From NCBI GenBank assembly GCA_023614405.1, contig CM042694.1:353604010-353668009 (forward strand): a DNA stretch of 64,000 nucleotides. The letters are read 5' to 3'. Source of the stretch: Avena insularis (lineage: Eukaryota > Streptophyta > Magnoliopsida > Poales > Poaceae). How positions within the stretch are numbered: position 1 is the first letter of the stretch; every line of letters starts with the position of its first letter. The translations under genes were made by a program, and so were the position numbers. The notes below the pieces were generated by a model. It saw only the letters and a list, made by a program, of their open reading frames with translations. It did no database searches and had not been told where the DNA came from. Shown piece after piece: positions 11,390 to 23,061 of this stretch.

Positions 11390-12435
11390 CAGGGCCGGCT
11401 CTATGTTTTTCAGGACCCTAGGCAAAGTCGACGGCATGGACCCTTAAGGCTAACGTATATAGAGACATATTAAAAAAAATTATCATATATGTATCTACTG
11501 GCACTTTTAAAATAAAAGTTAACATCCAATCAAACATTTTATTCTCAAAATATAATAAATAGTATTTGTTGCTGGTTTGATTATCTCAAATAAGAAATAA
11601 TTCCAATGATAATAAGTCAGGAGTGAGGATCAGAGCCTGCCGCTGGTGAATTGGTGATCCCCGATAGACGATAGATGACCTACGAATCTGCGATCGTCGA
11701 TCGAGTCAGGGATATAGGGCCCTAGAGATCGAGGCACGGAGTCCGGCCGATTTTCGAATAGTCGAGGAGAAGATAAGAGAAGCGATATCATAAGTTCGCG
11801 ACGCATCGTGACCCATGCGGCCAGCGTCGTAACGCGTTGTAACTCGTAAGCCTTGTGCCTCGTGTCGTAGTGAGCCTTTTTGATTTCCTGCTCGACGCGT
11901 TGTGTCTGGTTTTCAGGGCCCTACTCGTTTCTCGCGTCGTGGGCACCAGATGTATACCCGTATATATATACATCTTCCGTTCGCAAATAAGTGTACGTCT
12001 AGCGTTTAGCCAAGTTAAAGTTTATTAAATTTGACTAACTTTATAGATAATATAACAACATATATTACTCCCTCCGACCCATATTAGTTGGCTCAACTTT
12101 GTCTAAATTTGGATGAATCTAGACACTATTTAGTATATAGGTTCATCCAAATTTTAATAAATCCAAGTCAATTAATATGGATCAGAGGGAGTACATCAGA
12201 TTAACATATCATGAAACTAAATTTTAAAACATATCTATTGGTAATAATTTAGAGTCATAAGTATCACTATATTTTTCTATAAAAATTTGTCAAACGTTGT
12301 TAACTTTGACTTAGAACAAGATTAGAAGTACATTTATTTACATACAAAGAAAGTACATGATACAAATTTTTGGGCCCCTTCCGGCCGTGGGCCCCTGGCC
12401 AATGCCAGGGTGGCGGCCCCTCAGCGCCGGCCCTG
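11390..12435. mobile_element. non-autonomous hAT element, 8-bp TSD (second copy)
   Basis: Starts CAGGGCCGGCTCTATG and ends CAGCGCCGGCCCTG, flanked by the perfect 8-bp duplication GAGGTGAG (11382-11389 and 12436-12443). 1,046 bp, no transposase. The interior is AT-rich and carries a Stowaway-type MITE. The terminal regions resemble the hAT at 7891-9052, so both belong to one family. Confidence 0.9.
12068..12191. mobile_element. Stowaway-type MITE inside the second hAT
   Basis: Starts CTCCCTCCGACCCATATTAG and ends ATATGGATCAGAGGGAG, flanked by TA (12066-12067, 12192-12193). Long inverted repeats cover most of its 124 bp (GTCTAAATTTGGATGAATC mirrored by GGTTCATCCAAATTT), as is usual for Stowaway MITEs. 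Confidence 0.9.
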
Positions 12436-12840
12436 GAGGTGAGGCCGCCTCCACCGAGCACGCTAGGGGAGGCGCCGCGACGAGGAGATGGAGGAACCCC
12501 GAGCCGGAGAGGCATGAGGAAGAGGCCTCCACCGCCGAGCACGCCTCCGGGAGCCGCCGCCGTAGAGCACGCAGCCGAAGGCGCCGCCACTCGCCGCGCC
12601 GGGAGCCAAGGAGGAGGCGCGCCGACGAGCTCAAGGAGCCACGCAAGCGACGAGGAGGCCTCTATCAGCTTCCGTCGCCTTCTCTCCACGAAGGAGCCAT
12701 CTATTTTCTCCGCATCCGCATCGTCGCTGTGGGGACGTTCGTAAGTTGCTCGGGGACACCGGCGGCGAGGAACGCGAGGAGGAGGCGTATGGGGGGAGAA
12801 GACTTGTCTCCAACCGTAGTAGTAGGCAACTAAGTACGGG
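12436..12840. other. GC-rich gene-like fragment
   Basis: Strongly GC-rich with open frames on both strands (plus 12370-12833, minus 12300-12689), which is a base-composition effect. The phrase CTCCACCG..GAGCACGC occurs twice (about 12449 and 12527), so part of it is an internal duplication. It resembles the 5' end of a high-GC grass gene, but I see no domain and name no gene. Confidence 0.35.
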
Positions 12841-13185
12841 TTAATTTTGGCAGGCTAATTAACCTGGCAAATCAGGCAACTACGAACTTGGCAAGTAGGC
12901 ACTAATTAACCTGGCAATTAGGCTGATTTGAATTTGGCAATTACTCCTAATCAATATGGCAGTTAGGATCTTATTAAACCGGGCAGTTGTTAGTGCGTCA
13001 AATAGGATCTACTTAATCTGGCAATTGATCCTAATTAATCTTGAAGCTAGGATCTAATTTAATCTGACCGATTAGTATGACAACGACTTAGTATTTAACC
13101 CGGCAATTACTCGAAATTAATCCGGCAGCTACTTGTAATTAATCTGGCAATTCAAACCTAATTAATCATGCATGCAATTAGTAAC
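12841..13185. repeat. degenerate short tandem repeat, core TTAATCTGGCAATTA
   Basis: About a dozen decayed units of roughly 20-30 bp, each built around TTAA-YCTGGCAATT followed by AGGMTC/CTCCTAA-like spacers (for example 12854-12900, 12905-12945, 13015-13045, 13135-13165). No coding potential. See findings. Confidence 0.6.
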
Positions 13186-13441
13186 ACTATGTGACGTTTT
13201 CTGAAACTAATGATATATGGGTTGCATCCGTTTCTTCTTCATCGTGATGAGGATATTTTTAAAAAAACATGATGTAAAGCTGATGTTTTATTTTCTTTTT
13301 AAGTGAAAGCTGATGTTTTATCAGTTCAAAAAAATGCTGATGTTTTATCTACTAACAATATTCTAGTACTCTATATGAGAGTACAGTTTAGTTTAAAAAA
13401 GCCCATCAACATGCTAGCCCAGAAGACACGTCGCGCGAACG

Positions 13442-14696
13442 CTACAGCTGCAGCACAGCCGCCGCGCGGGGATCGCTACGATGCGGCGCCGCGCTATAGT
13501 CTAGTCCTTCTTTCTTATGATCCAAGAGATGACAGTAGCCACAAAGAGGAGCAACAACGCAGTCACGTACCTTGTGACCCAACCCAGAACAACCCAGGGA
13601 TTTTACCTTGTTTGTGCAGGAGCGCTGAATATGACCCAGCCCCAAACAATGGAAGCATCATCGCATTGGTCCAGTCAGAGAAGAATCTTGAGGTAAGCCC
13701 AAAGGCCCCAAAGGCCTACGAGAGACAGACTCATGTCTTGGAGACTGGCTTTGGAGACCCGAAATTTTCTGATGCTCCGAGCAAAAACCTTTAAAATAGC
13801 AGTAAGTACAATGGTCCAAGATTTTACAAATAATATCCTTAGACGGAAGACCATAAAACCTTAGCGCATCAGCGACCCCGTCCTCCATATAATCCGCCTG
13901 ACAAAGATCCAGGGCGCTTTCCAACTAAAACGTATCAAAGGAGTGATGACAATTAAAGTTTTTCCAAAAGTCTGGCCCCACAAATTTAGGCTTGAAGGAT
14001 GGATCTTGCGGTAAGTTAGGAACCTTGCCAAAAAACTCACCAAGTTTCAAAAAAGAGCCTGCCGGACTGGAGGACGGAGAACTCATCTGCTGCGAAACAT
14101 CAAAGCTTCCACGCTTAAACTTGGCTGACAATTGATCAGAAGCAACCGCTGAAACATTAACCTTAGTCACACATTCGGTTGGCTTGAGAAAATTTAAATT
14201 CTTCCTCACTGCTAGAGATCTTGAACGGCACTGATCAGAAGCGCATGGATGACCAAAATCACCAGGAATCCAACAAGCTGCAGCAGAATTTACATATGTC
14301 CAAACTAAAGCCGTATCACCTCTGAATAGGGAAAAGTGACACACAAAATCCGGCCAAACTCTACCTCGCAAACCATACACAAAGTGTCCCACTTTGCTGG
14401 AAGCCACCAAAAAACGAAACCAACGATTGCTCAGTGCAGTTTGAAAACACGAAAACCATGAACTATCACCACCAAGACAACATTGAAGAGCAAGCCCAAT
14501 AGATTCTTCCGAGAGCACAAACGAAGCAGAGGAGAAGGAGACTACCAAGAAGAATTCCTTGGCATTCCCAATAGGGGAGAAGTGGACAGAGGAGTTAATC
14601 CGTCGACGCACTTGTGCTGCGACCGCGAGGCCGGGCGAGAAATCCCAATGGAGAAGACCATCCATGAAGCCGGCAGCCTAGAAGGAAACGGCCATG
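13442..14696 (-). pseudogene. LINE ORF1, N-terminal part with zinc knuckle
   Basis: The minus-strand frame beginning at 14665 (or an upstream Met) runs about 246 residues in a Trp/Phe-rich fold (..WFRFLVASSKVGHFVYGLRG..) seen in grass LINE ORF1 proteins; the same block appears in the plus-strand LINE as ..FRFSVASRAVGFEIYNSG. It shifts frame at about 13925 (13924-13658) and again to 13645-13442, where a CCHC zinc knuckle (GCSGLGHKVRDC, then CGYC) is read. The predicted role is RNA binding in the LINE ribonucleoprotein. Coding sense ends at about 13505 at the insertion. Two frameshifts make it a pseudogene. Confidence 0.7.
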
Positions 14697-14798
14697 GCTA
14701 GCACCATTGGAGGGGTGGGTGTGGGAGAGAGGAGAGGAGCCATTTCCCCGTGCAGGTTTGATCCCCCTCCCCCTCTACATTTTTTTCTTCTTGATCTT

Positions 14799-14900
14799 CG
14801 CTGGTGCGTGAGCGAGTAGCAGGGCCGGATAATCTGGCCAGGACTAGTGCGTGAGGGAGTAGCAGGGTCGGATAATCCAGCCTGGGACTTCCAGCTTGAT
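14799..14900. repeat. two-unit tandem repeat in copia IN-RT linker
   Basis: A unit of about 44 bp (GCGTGAGSGAGTAGCAGGG then a CCGGATAATCNGGCC-like motif and AGGACT) occurs twice, at about 14805-14850 and 14851-14896. Each unit carries one copy of the inverted-repeat motif that is also scattered through the copia LTR (see findings). Confidence 0.7.
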
Positions 14901-14994
14901 CAGACGATGAATAATCTTCAGAGGTTTGTTGTGACGGTGTAGTATTTGCTTCGGTAGGTGGAATTTGTTGATCTTGTGTAGATAAGGTTTCTAC

Positions 14995-16245
14995 TTAGGT
15001 AGAGCATTGTCCTTCCCGATCTGCCACAAGGGTTTTCTGAATGGGGAGGTAAAATCCCACACCCATTCTTCTTATGGCATCTTGGGGTATTTCAACATCT
15101 GTATCACAAACATCAACTTGCCCCACATGGGAGCCATCATTTTCCTCAGACACCACACTAGAAGATTCTACAACAATTCTGGTGGTCTTGTTATAGACTC
15201 TATAAGTGTGGGATTCGACACCGTAACCAACAAAAATACCTTCTAAAACTTTAGACTCAAATTTAGACAAACGAACTCCTTTAATGAGAAAGAAACACTT
15301 ACAACCAAACACTCGGAAGTATGATATATTGGGATTGTTACCGGTAAGTATTACGTAGGGAGTATTTTCCAAGATCTTGCGGAGGTAAAGCCAGTTTGAT
15401 GAGTGACATGCAGTGGATATAGCTTTAGCCTAGAAATCATATGGGGACTTGAATTCAGCCAACATAGATCTAGCCATATCCATCAAAGTCCGGTTTTTCC
15501 TCTTTGCTATACCATTTTGTTGAGGGGTGTATGTAGTGGAATATTGATGTCTTATCCCCTCTTCATTTAGGAATTTATTCAGGATGTAGTTCTTGAATTT
15601 AGAGCCATTGTCGCTTCTTATTGCCAAAATAGGGACGTTGTGTTCACGTTGAACCTCATTGGCAAAGTCGTTCACGGTTTGTTGATTCTCACTCTTTTGC
15701 TTGAAGAATTAGACTCATGTGTACCTTGAGTAGTCATCAACAATGATAAGGCAATAATTTTTCCCATCGAGACTTGCATGAGATGGAGGACAAAAAGATC
15801 CACATGAAGGAGCTCTAAGATCCTCTCTGATGAAATAATTTTCTTTCTTCGCTGGGGAGAGTCATGCATATCTCCTTTAACACAAGCCCCGCAAACACGA
15901 TCTTTGGCAAAAGAAACATTTTCTTTTAGTCCAATAATGTGGCCACCCTTGTGAATGTTTTGCGAAGTTCTCATGTTGATGTGGGCTAAAGGACGATACC
16001 ATAACCAGCCCGAATAAGCACATCGGATCTGTAGTAGGTTTCCCCGAAAATTCCACCACATACAAGTCATTTTTGACATATCTAATGAAAGCGACATTTA
16101 GAGACTTGCTCCACAAGAGTACCACAATATCATCATCAATAAAAATAGCAAAGTCCATCTTACCAAGCGCACGAGCAAAAAGGAAATTATACCCAAGGGT
16201 CTCAACAAGCATGACGTCCACGACAGAGATATCATGGGAAACCAC
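14995..16245 (-). pseudogene. copia integrase with GAG-pre-integrase domain (broken)
   Basis: Minus-strand pieces in order: 16245-15877 (protease to pre-integrase), 16097-15672 (GAG-pre-integrase, with KGGHIIGL then a CGACVKGDMH-type HHCC zinc region), 15675-15430 (integrase core), and 15372-14995 (integrase C-terminal part, with FRVFGCKCFF and GIFVGY as in copia). The core keeps the second Asp (RSDNGSKF) and the TPQQNG signature, but the catalytic Glu 36 residues later is Lys (IAKRKNR where VERKNR is normal). Together with frameshifts this means no integration activity. Integrase normally inserts the cDNA into chromosomes. Confidence 0.85.
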
Positions 16246-16628
16246 TACCTTTCCAAGACCTAATACCTTTTATTTGGACTTATCACCATAGGATACGGTT
16301 ATTTGATCGCAATTAGGCCTCATCTCCGTGATGATCTCCTTGATTTCGGTCATGTGACTTGTGCATCTACTGTCAAGTACCCATTTCGACCCACCGGAAG
16401 CATAGCCCTACAAAAAAATTAATTCTTGTTGTTAGGTGCCCTTTTTCAATGGGTCCTCTCATGTTAGTAACAAGGGTCTTTGGAACCCAAATAGACTAGT
16501 CAATATAACCATCAAATGGACCAACATATCTAGCATAAACATCACCATAATAATCACGAAACAACTATTGGGGTTAGTAATTCCTGCTAAACCATCATGA
16601 GAAGTTTTATACTTTATGGTGTCATTTA

Positions 16629-18602
16629 CTATGGTGGTGCTTGTCTTGGCTTGATTTGACTTGGCCTCCTTCTTCTTGTTCTTCTTATTATTGGTATTGG
16701 GAACATATCAAGTCCCTCCTTCCCATTGTTTGACCTTTGCTTACTCAATAGGTCATCAAGTACATCCTTATCTTTGGGAGGGGATGACTTGGAAAGTTTA
16801 TTCTTCAATCTAGCTTTTTCCTCCAGAATTTCTACATGATCACACAAAATGGTAGAGGTGCTAGGAACATCATATTTAGCTAGACGAGTTTGGAGCTGAT
16901 CATGAGACTCATTAAGAAGTGAGTGTTCACTCTCCAAAGCCTTGTGGGTGATGTCAAGTTCCTCTAGCTTCTCGGTTAGTCTAGCATGAGTAGCTCCAAA
17001 TTCAACATTTCCCTTTTTAAAGTTTTTATCTTTAGCAATAGAATGATCATGTTTTTTTATTAGTTTTGCCACAATCTCATCATGTGATTCCTCGATGGTC
17101 TCAAGCTTCTCCTAAAGAGAAGCCCGAATCTCCTCTTCTTCCTCTAGAGCATTTTTTAAGGATGATATCTCCATTGCATCCTCTCTTTCAATTCTGCCCT
17201 TTTCTTCAAGGAGTTCTTCCAAGTGAACGATTTGGACCATTAGGGCCTCGAAATGCTTCTTGTGCTCACCTTGCAACTTAGTTATAAAATGGTCCAAAGC
17301 AATAACTTCTTCCTTAACCTTAAGACTAGTAGAATCATCCATATCAACATTCATAGTCATCTTAGGAAAGGAAGTGGTGGAAGGTGATACCTCGGAACCC
17401 CTCACCATAAGGCAAGTGACGTTCTTGTTGAAGGAGTTATCATTGGGAGAGTCGAAGAGCGAATCGGTTGGTGTAGATCTGGTAGCTATGGCTGCCACTT
17501 CTCTTGGGCTTTCATCATCTTTGCTTGTGAATGAGTACTCTTCTTGGGATACCAACACTATCTTTGGTTGCTTCTTATAAAGAACATTCTTCTTGTTTAA
17601 TGGCTTCTTGCGTGGAGCTTTTGATTTTTTCTTGAGAACCAGTTTACCCCCATGATCTTCTCTATTTTGATAGGGACACTCGGTCGCAAAATGTAAATGG
17701 TCTCCACAATTGAAATAAGATCTCAGTTTTGGACCATTTTCCTTTCTTCCACTAAACCCATTCTTGCGTTCAAATTCAGACTTTGCATTAATAGGATCTT
17801 TCCTAAAGTTTCTTGCATAGAGTGCCATTTACTCACCATGAGATCGTTTGACATCCTCAGGGCAACTCATGGTAGCTATGTCAATGTTCCTATCATCTTC
17901 TTCTTGCTCAACATTATTGGCCTTCAAGGCAACATTCACACCTTTTTGCATTCCAATTGCTCGCGCACGAGCATCTTCAGCGTTCTTGGCTGCCACCTTG
18001 AATGCAGTCATTTCTTGCATAACTTTGTTGGAAGTCATTTGGTGATAATTGTGTCTTCCTTAGAGGCTCTTAAAGTCAGTGGGTTCAAATAGCATGAGAG
18101 CACTAACATAATTCCTCTTGATCCATGCATCATCAACATGTCTGGCGCCATGATTTCTAAATGTGGTGGCAATTGACTTGAGTCTTCGATACATGTCTTC
18201 ATGGTCTTCACCATCCAACATGTAAAAACCTTCTGCTTGATTGCTTAGGGCATCATACCGGTTTCTCCTCATGCTCTCATTTCCAATGAACAACTCGGTG
18301 AGGGCATCACAAGCTTCCTTGGCAGTGTTGAGACGCTCAATATGTGGCATGTCCTTGGGACCCACACCAAGTTGGATCATGTGCAAAGCAGTGGCATTGA
18401 GTTGACTATCAACCACTTATCTCCTTGTCAAATTTGATGGATCTACAACATGGAATCCATTCACAACAATCTTCCACAACTCGATTGATGTACTGCACAC
18501 ATGAGATTTCATCAAAAAATGCCATTGATTAAAAGAAGATGCACTAAGCTTTGGTGGATCACCCCTATTGTTTATATGAGGGTGAGGGATTGGTAGATCC
18601 AC
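16629..18602 (-). pseudogene. copia gag, UBN2-like with zinc knuckle (broken)
   Basis: Starts at 18602 with the typical copia gag opening (PPKLSASSFNQWHFLMKSHV), continues through 18416-18060 (AKEACDALTELFIGNESMRRNRYDAL.. DGEDHEDMYRRLKSI), and then 18038-17112, which holds the zinc knuckle YFNCGDHLHFATEC at about 17690. The first zinc-binding Cys is Tyr here, so the CCHC box is incomplete. 17072-16629 is a Leu/Glu-rich coiled-coil tail. Small frameshifts separate the pieces. Gag forms the particle and packages the RNA. Confidence 0.8.
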
Positions 18603-18947
18603 TGAGTATAAGTGAAAGACCTCACTATAATCCTCCTTACCACTTCCCTTTTTGGAAGTGGAACTCCTATTTTATCTTCATCCTCCAACTCCTTTTCATC
18701 GAAGTTAGCCTTAGCTTTGTCCTTTGAAAGAGGAGTTATAGCCTCAGTGGGAGAGAGAGAGGTGATTTTGTGGGTGAGAAGATACGCGTCATCAAGTCAC
18801 GTGTTTCTTGCAATTGGGTCTCCATGGTTTTAACCATGGTTGTTTCCAAGCTCTTGAGATCATCCATAGTGACCTTCTCCACATCCTCATGATCATCTCC
18901 ACGAGTACCCATACTCTCTTAGGAGGTAAAGCCTGAATAAAGAGCCG

Positions 18948-18959
18948 ACGCTCTAATAC
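18948..18959 (-). other. primer binding site of the copia element
   Basis: Reads TGGTATTAGAGC on the minus strand, one mismatch from the initiator tRNA-Met complement TGGTATCAGAGC. It sets the inner edge of the LTR just to its right (TG at 18969 or 18974). Confidence 0.75.
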
Positions 18960-19562
18960 CAATTGAAATGGATTGTATGACCACCTAAAGGGGGGGTGAA
19001 TAGGTGCTAATCCAAATTTTAACTCCTTTTCCGTTTTAGGCTTTACACAAAGGTAAATTCTCTAGATATGCAACTAAGATGAATTTCCCTATATGTCAAC
19101 CTAACTACTAAGCGGAAACAGGCGATGAGAGGAACGAGGTAATCGTAGTGGAGCACGGGGAGACACAAGATTTGTTTTAATGCAGTACCTTCCTTCTTAA
19201 GAGAAGTACGTCTACATTGGAGGGGTGGGCGGTACTAAGACCACCATGCCACAATAGGCCTCGCCCTGTTCTCCAGTGGATCTCGCCACAACTGGCCTGA
19301 TCCACCTTTCCACTATGTGGTACCCTTCGAGGCGGGAACCGGTGCCTTTACAACACTACCGGGGCACACATCCACAACTGAATTGGAGGCTCTCATGATG
19401 ACAACAAGCTGCCACAATAAAACAAGTGATCAAATAATGAAACCACGATCAAGAAATTCAAAGAAACTAAGCCGAACCCGCACGATTTCCGAGGCATGCC
19501 TCTCTGAGGCCCCTCCCACCGGCTCTTGCCGGCGTCACTCCGGCGCCGTCGCACACCATATC

Positions 19563-22500
19563 ATGGGCTCCTCTTCTCTTGATTATTCTGGTGGTGATTG
19601 GAAAATCACCTATTCTGGAAGTTCCACCGATGGTAAGTTTGTAGTTGGGTCTCTGATTCTCTCGGCTAATCGCTGGTTGGTCATTATCAATGCCAACGGC
19701 TCTCCACTTGAGGGTAGATGCATGGAAAATGGGGAGGTACTCTCGATTGGATCAGTGGTGAGGTTCCCCTCTCATCTTGCAAGAATCAATGATTTTTCGA
19801 CACCATCTTCTGATTTTCTTGGGACTTCTCATGTTATAGCAGACAAGGCTGAAGATTTGAAACTTATGTGGCACGTTACAAGTTCTTCCTTGCCTTCTAA
19901 TGATTTGGACAAAGCTCCTGGTTTTTTGGTCCTTTATTCTCTTGCTAAGCGAGTTGTGTTGCTTAATCAAGATAAGGTGGTGATTGATGCTAGATTCCTT
20001 CTTAAAAATGAAAAGATCTTCTCTGGTGTGACTTTGGATCTTGTGATCAAAAGAGTGGTGGTCGGTGCTCAAATTGCCGACATGGCACAAGCATCATCGG
20101 ACAAGATCAACAAATGCATTTCATTGGATTTCTCTAAAGGGAAGATTTTTGAGACAAATATGTTCAAAAATTTGGTCATCACATCAATTTCTCTGGTGGA
20201 TTGCGCAGAAGACCTTTCTTCCTGGTTGGCTCATTTGGTCGTGCAAACTTTAAGATTGATGTTCATACTATTGGCATTGCACTCCAAGCTTGTTTTGGTG
20301 GCCTAGCTTCAAAATTTCAAGTCAAGATCCTCCAAGATAGAACATTTAGATTCTCTGTTGCATCACGTGCTGTGGGCTTTGAAATATATAATTCTGGTAC
20401 CTTCTCAGATGATATTTTTATCTTGAAGATCAACCTTTGGGGTGATGGAGGTCCAAATTGGAAATTTGAAGAGAAAGAATATTACAAAGAATTGGACAAG
20501 GATTGGATTTTTGTTTCATACAAAAAGAAAAAAAAAGCTTCAGTTTTTGATCATATTGGTTCACCAATTTCCTCGTCAACGGCCCCATGCAATAACGGTC
20601 AAATCAAAGATGATATTAAACGAGTGGTACCGGGCACGTCATTTGTGGAAATAGTGGTTAATGGGAAAGTTATTGAGGGTGCGAAATCTCCTGCAGACAA
20701 CAAATCATCCTCAATTAATCTGCCTGGTGTTTTACCATTTTTGAAATTCCCTACCTTCCCTTCTTGTCCTTGGCCCGACAAATCTTACCTTAATTGGTTC
20801 AAGGCCCATGTCTCGCCGCAAGTGTCGTGGCCCAGGGTGTTTGATTGTCTTAAGGATTTTGCTCTCTCCCAAAAAAAGAAAACTCCCGAACCCCCTGCCT
20901 CCTCAACTCCCACGCCTGCAGAAACCCCAACTTCCTTGCTCCGCTCATCGCTGGCGACAACCGTTGCCGCAATGGCAAACATTCTGCTTGACCCACAAGC
21001 TTTCCTACCCCATGGCTTTGAGATTTTGCAGGTGGATGACCGGAATCGGGTCAAGAGGGTTGTGGTTCCTCGTCGACCAAGGGATCATGAACAGTATGCT
21101 ATTGCGCACATTCATCCCCTTCCCCTGGTCTAGTTCCATTTGATAATATCAGAGATGTGTTGCAAGATTTCTTTTTCAATGAGGCTCGTGTTGATTTCCG
21201 TGATATCCAAGACTGTCCATTTGGCTCTGCATATGTTCAATTTACCAATGTCATTGACCGAGACCGTTTAATCGCTGCGGGTCCAATCCCTTTCAAGGAT
21301 GTTGCAATCTCGTTTGCTAGGAACAATGAGGGCATTAATTGGTGTAGGACTCAGTTTAACAATGAATGCTGGGTCATGCTCCTGGGTCCTCCACTTGATC
21401 ATTGGCATACTGATGATCTAAATGCTGTTTTCTCTGATATTGGTAAGGTGTTGCTTTGGGAAAGGGACCCTGAGCACAAGGGCAGGATCATTGCTAAACT
21501 TAGAGTCACTGACCTTTTGGATGTGCCTAAAAGTGTTAGATTCACCATTGGGGACCTTGTGGAAACTGAATCATGGACTTTCTCTATGGAACTTTTAAAC
21601 AACAATCTCCTGGGGGGCCCACCTGATGAGGACCCACTACCTGATGATGACACTGACCCTCATCCCTTGCCTGTGGTGGGACCCATTTTGCCCCCCCTCC
21701 TCCACCACCTCCTCCACAACCTGAAGGGGACATTGGTGGATGGGACCAATGGGTTGATCCAGCACCTCAACAGAATAATGTTGGTTGGGGTAATTGGAAT
21801 GCAGTTCAAGGACCTGTGTTTGCTGAGGGTGTTGACATGCCTATTGATAACCTAGATTTGCCACCTCAGGAGGCTGACAGTGTTGTTACTGGTTCCGTTC
21901 CTGTGGCCAATGTTTCTTCTGACAATGACAATGCTTCTGTCCATGGAGCTAAGGATATTGAAGTGGAACAACAGATTGTTGAAGCTAACCAAGATGTGGG
22001 CATGGGTGAGGGACTGTTTAATATTCTGCAGAAGAGGAGAGCCATCATGCTAATGAAGGGAATCAGTAGCATGACTGGATGATTGAAGACACAAACCTTC
22101 TCTCTCCCAATGTGGCACACCTGCAAGTTGGGATGACCCTCACTCCTTTTGTCAACTCCTCTGAGGTGCTATCTGCTAAGCAATCCTTCTCCAAACAAGG
22201 ACTAGAACTCCGGGACAGTTTTTTTGCTCCACACATCAACAACTCCTCACCTGGCAAAGGCAGACTGCAATGTGATATCCCTGTAAGTTGGTTTAACTTT
22301 ATCACCCTCATGCTCATCACTCCTGAAAATTCAGTTGGGCAAGACACTTTCTTACTTCTCCTCTTTGGGATATTATAAAGGAGCCAATTGCAGAAGAAAA
22401 TAAATTTACTTTCATTATCCCTGATGAATGTGTTGGACAGATGCCTCCTCACTACCTGAATGAATCTCCATCAAACTTGATGGTGCCAAATGCTCCAACA

Positions 22501-22870
22501 ACAAAAAAGGAGGGGAAAAGAACCTTTGGTGGACACTGAGGTGAGAAGGAGCCCCAGAATTGTGGAACTTAATGGGGGATTTAAAAGCCATGTGAATTGT
22601 TCTGATTTTAATTGTCTCACTTGCAATGCTGCTCCACCTTGTCTCAGCAATAAAGTTGTTAAGAACATTGCTGATTCGTTTTGCAAGGTTAAGGAGGGTG
22701 AACTTGAGAAAAGGCTGCTGAAGAAGAGCAGAGTCAATGATCTAACCATCAAGCCACCTGGAAAACCTAGACCAAGGAAGATTGGTTCTGACACAAACCT
22801 TTCAAGCAAGAACAAAGGAGAAGATGCTGAATCTTGTGGACAACAGTCTAAGAAGAAAGCACCTAAATAA
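19563..22870 (+). pseudogene. LINE ORF1 (broken)
   Basis: The likely start is ATGGGCTCC at 19563. Pieces: 19563-20306, 20201-21133 (contains the conserved block FRFSVASRAVGFEI, then a Lys-rich stretch), 21157-21855 (an RRM-like region: GSAYVQFTNVIDRDRLIAAG then W-M-L-GPP and DIGKVLLWERDPEHKGRIIAK), and 22490-22870, the C-terminal tail with SPRIVELNGGF and a Cys-rich CSDFNCLTCNAAPP segment followed by a Lys/Arg-rich nuclear-type tail. Frameshifts or stops occur at about 20250, 21134, 21690 and 22080-22480. The role is RNA binding for the LINE particle. Confidence 0.75.
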
Positions 22871-23061
22871 TGTTTTTAATGTCTGCAAAATATTGTCCTT
22901 TTGTGCCTAGATCAATTACCCTTGGAATCTGTTATGAGTTGTTTAGAACCATTCTGCTGCTATGCATGTTTATGACTTCAGTACCTTAGGATATTTACAA
23001 GTTTGTTTGTGTGACTACAAATCTTGTGTCACCCCAATGCTATCTCAACCTGTTTATCAAT

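Larger units (their letters stand above)
11275..13505. mobile_element. unclassified GC-rich insertion in LINE ORF1, itself split by a hAT
   Basis: LINE ORF1 coding sense is lost between about 11275 and about 13505 and resumes with the zinc knuckle beyond. With the hAT (11390-12435) removed, about 1.2 kb remains: a GC-rich stretch with gene-like composition (11340-11389 joined to 12436-12840), a degenerate AT-rich array (12841-13185), and a tail with three copies of GCTGATGTTTTAT (13279-13350). I found no convincing TSD or terminal inverted repeat, so the boundaries are approximate. GC-rich gene-like cargo would suit a Pack-MULE, but this is inference. Confidence 0.45.
5096..14786 (-). mobile_element. 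L1-like LINE, minus strand, 12-bp TSD
   Basis: A complete but decayed non-LTR retrotransposon. It is flanked by CTTCTTGATCTT at 5084-5095 and 14787-14798, and ends on its own strand in an A-run (plus-strand T-run 5094-5101) as expected of target-primed reverse transcription. ORF1 (14665 to about 10030) and ORF2 (about 10018-5245) are both recognisable. Its 3' end shares the pattern A-run, then GGGG-TT-CCC, then TTTCA, then A-tail with the plus-strand LINE at 19469-26850, so the two are related. It is interrupted by a hAT element (7891-9052) and by a GC-rich insertion (about 11275-13505). Confidence 0.88.

Noticed and set aside
12300..12833. Overlapping frames on both strands (plus 158 aa, minus 129 aa) as genes
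   Set aside because: They cross the end of a hAT element and reflect high GC content; no recognisable domain.
11275..13505. Confident Pack-MULE call for the GC-rich insertion
   Set aside because: No terminal inverted repeats or 9-bp duplication could be found, so only an unclassified insertion is reported.
19317..19562. Upstream extension of LINE ORF1 to an ATG at 19317
   Set aside because: The TSD places the LINE start at 19469, so the extension is copia LTR sequence read through by chance; 19563 is the plausible start.
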